A stretch of 45,124 nucleotides of DNA, taken from Leptospira sp. (GTDB lineage: Bacteria; Spirochaetota; Leptospiria; Leptospirales; Leptospiraceae). Every line of letters begins with the position of its first letter. Positions within the stretch are counted from its first letter, which is position 1. A program made the position numbers and the translations under genes. This document shows, one piece after another, positions 44,205 through 45,124 of this stretch. The DNA is taken from contig JAPZRK010000021.1 of the NCBI GenBank assembly GCA_027531445.1, positions 1 to 45,124 on the forward strand. The letters run 5' to 3'. Below the pieces are notes generated by a model. That model was given only the letters and a program-made list of their open reading frames with translations. It made no database searches and was not told the origin of the DNA.

Positions 44205-44255
44205 AGAACAACGTTAACTGACATTATGCGTCAAATGTCTAATAGCAGTTCATTT

Positions 44256-44600
44256 TTAAATCGCGTTGGAGCCTCTCTCGCCGCTACGGATTCGAATCAC
44301 TTCCTCTACTGGCAGAACAAATATTTTACCATCGCCGATGGCGCCTTCACCTGTTTTTGCCGCTTTAAGGATCGCATCTATTGTTGGTTTTACGAATTGA
44401 TCATTGACTGCGATTTCCAATCTAACCTTTCTTAGAAGATTAACTTGGTATTCATGTCCTCTGAAAACTTCGGTTTTTCCTTTTTGCTGTCCATAACCTT
44501 GCACATCGCTTACAGTTAAACGATAGATTTCGTTTTTGGTTAGTTCGTTTTTGACTTCTTCCAATTTATGTGGTTGGATGATTGCTACTATCAATTTCAT
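44256..44600 (-). CDS. glnK: PII nitrogen-regulatory protein GlnK/GlnB
   Basis: 114 aa, normal PII length. The T loop holds Y51 in RGHEY, the uridylylation site of the family; the B loop appears as KTGEGAIGDGKIFV with the C-terminal VEEVIRIRSGERG. It senses ATP/ADP and 2-oxoglutarate and here probably binds the AmtB channel, because amt lies 11 bases upstream in the same direction. AAGGAGA, overlapping the amt stop, is a strong ribosome site. It is a second PII-superfamily member in the window after SbtB. Confidence 0.95.
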   Translation of the reverse strand: MKLIVAIIQPHKLEEVKNELTKNEIYRLTVSDVQGYGQQKGKTEVFRGHEYQVNLLRKVRLEIAVNDQFVKPTIDAILKAAKTGEGAIGDGKIFVLPVEEVIRIRSGERGSNAI

Positions 44601-44611
44601 AAATATTCTCC

Positions 44612-45124
44612 TTAAATTCCGTAACCGCTTTCACCATGGATCTCTCTATCGAGACCAGCGATTTCTTTTTCTTCATCAATTCTAAATCCGATGGTCTTTT
44701 CGATCACAATCGCTAAGACGTAAGATACGACAAAAGAGTATGCCCCAGTTGCCACAACACTCAACACTTGAACATAAATCTGATTCCCTCGTGTCATACC
44801 TTCTGCAAGTGCCAGCGCAAAGACTCCAGTAAGTATTGCACCGAAAGCTCCACCTACCCCGTGCACACCAAAAGCATCCAAGGTATCATCGTAACCAAAT
44901 TTCCCCTTTAGAAAAATTGCCACATAACATATGGGAGAAACTAATAATCCCATGATGAGCGATCCTTCCACACCAACAAATCCAGATGCAGGCGTAATTA
45001 CCACAAGACCAGCAACAATACCGGAGGCGGCTCCCAAAGCGGTCGCTTTTTTTGTATTGAACCATTCCAATACCAGCCAAGAAGCTCCAGCCGCGGCAGG
45101 GGCCAAGAGTGTTACAAGAAATGC
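44612..45124 (-). CDS. amt: Ammonium transporter Amt (partial, C-terminal part)
   Basis: The reading frame runs out of the window at its 5' end, so only the last 170 codons or so are present. The visible part starts AFLVTLLAPAAAGASW and contains the signature FGVHGVGGAFGAILTGVFA with the pore His of HGVGG (twin-His position), four or five membrane helices, and a cytoplasmic tail (EKTIGFRIDEEKEIAGLDRE) that binds PII. It conducts ammonia/ammonium. The stop overlaps the ribosome site of glnK, so amt-glnK is one operon in the order amt first. Confidence 0.92.
   Translation of the reverse strand, partial: AFLVTLLAPAAAGASWLVLEWFNTKKATALGAASGIVAGLVVITPASGFVGVEGSLIMGLLVSPICYVAIFLKGKFGYDDTLDAFGVHGVGGAFGAILTGVFALALAEGMTRGNQIYVQVLSVVATGAYSFVVSYVLAIVIEKTIGFRIDEEKEIAGLDREIHGESGYGI

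Noticed and set aside
44193..44435. 80-codon plus-strand frame opposite glnK
   Set aside because: Overlaps the entire C-terminal half of glnK and begins in the terminator after the pirin gene.

Overview
The window looks like chromosomal DNA of a spirochaete, most probably Leptospira and perhaps a saprophytic (L. biflexa-like) member. This is inferred from the low-GC codon use, the relaxed spirochaetal lipoboxes, the frequent TTG and GTG starts, and families typical of the genus: a DUF1574 protein, Lcl-domain lipoproteins, NADase-type glycan-binding domain proteins, 7TM-DISM regulators and membrane hybrid histidine kinases. I saw no rRNA, tRNA, CRISPR array, insertion sequence or prophage. The window is gene-dense and reads as core plus ordinary accessory chromosome.

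Layout. 1-6.4 kb: lipoproteins, a TPR protein, a nucleotidyltransferase-fold protein, an AHSA1/SRPBCC protein and a YhhN protein. 6.5-8.2 kb: a membrane hybrid histidine kinase. 8.2-13.2 kb: a tightly packed leftward block in transcription order FYDLN zinc-ribbon protein, miaA, hfq, mannose-1-phosphate guanylyltransferase, a 30-codon bS22/COX24-like ribosomal protein gene, a membrane protein, cheW and a PhoU-like gene. 13.3-21.3 kb: pdxJ, a TPR lipoprotein, a C-terminal processing protease translationally coupled to nadB, a SPOUT methyltransferase and a secreted alpha/beta hydrolase. 21.3-28.1 kb: envelope functions, namely a DUF374 acyltransferase, an MBOAT O-acyltransferase coupled to a DUF1574/SGNH-like protein, a GT-C-like glycosyltransferase, a methyltransferase and a multi-histidine membrane protein. 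28.2-31.1 kb: a glycan-binding-domain secreted protein, an overlapping secreted partner, and an AraC regulator with a 7TM-DISM sensor.

31.2-33.4 kb: the most interesting unit, a sodium/bicarbonate transporter (SbtA), its PII-like partner (SbtB) and a divergent FabI-type enoyl-ACP reductase in one rightward operon. It suggests bicarbonate supply tied to fatty-acid synthesis. A class III adenylate cyclase with the Lys/Thr signature of the subclass that includes bicarbonate-responsive enzymes lies 3 kb further on. 33.5-37.8 kb: a second hybrid kinase paralogous to the first, an eRF1-like small protein, a 56-aa membrane protein and the cyclase. 37.8-45.1 kb: two lipoproteins (one with a basic GRF-repeat tail), a DUF2934-like micro-ORF overlapping a GNAT acetyltransferase, a HAD phosphatase/mutase, a copper P-type ATPase, a pirin, and an amt-glnK operon cut by the window end.

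Three genes shorter than 60 codons with good support (bS22-like, the 56-aa TTG-start membrane protein and the DUF2934-like ORF), plus a GTG-start 52-aa ORF near the left edge, were found by reading the gaps between the long ORFs.
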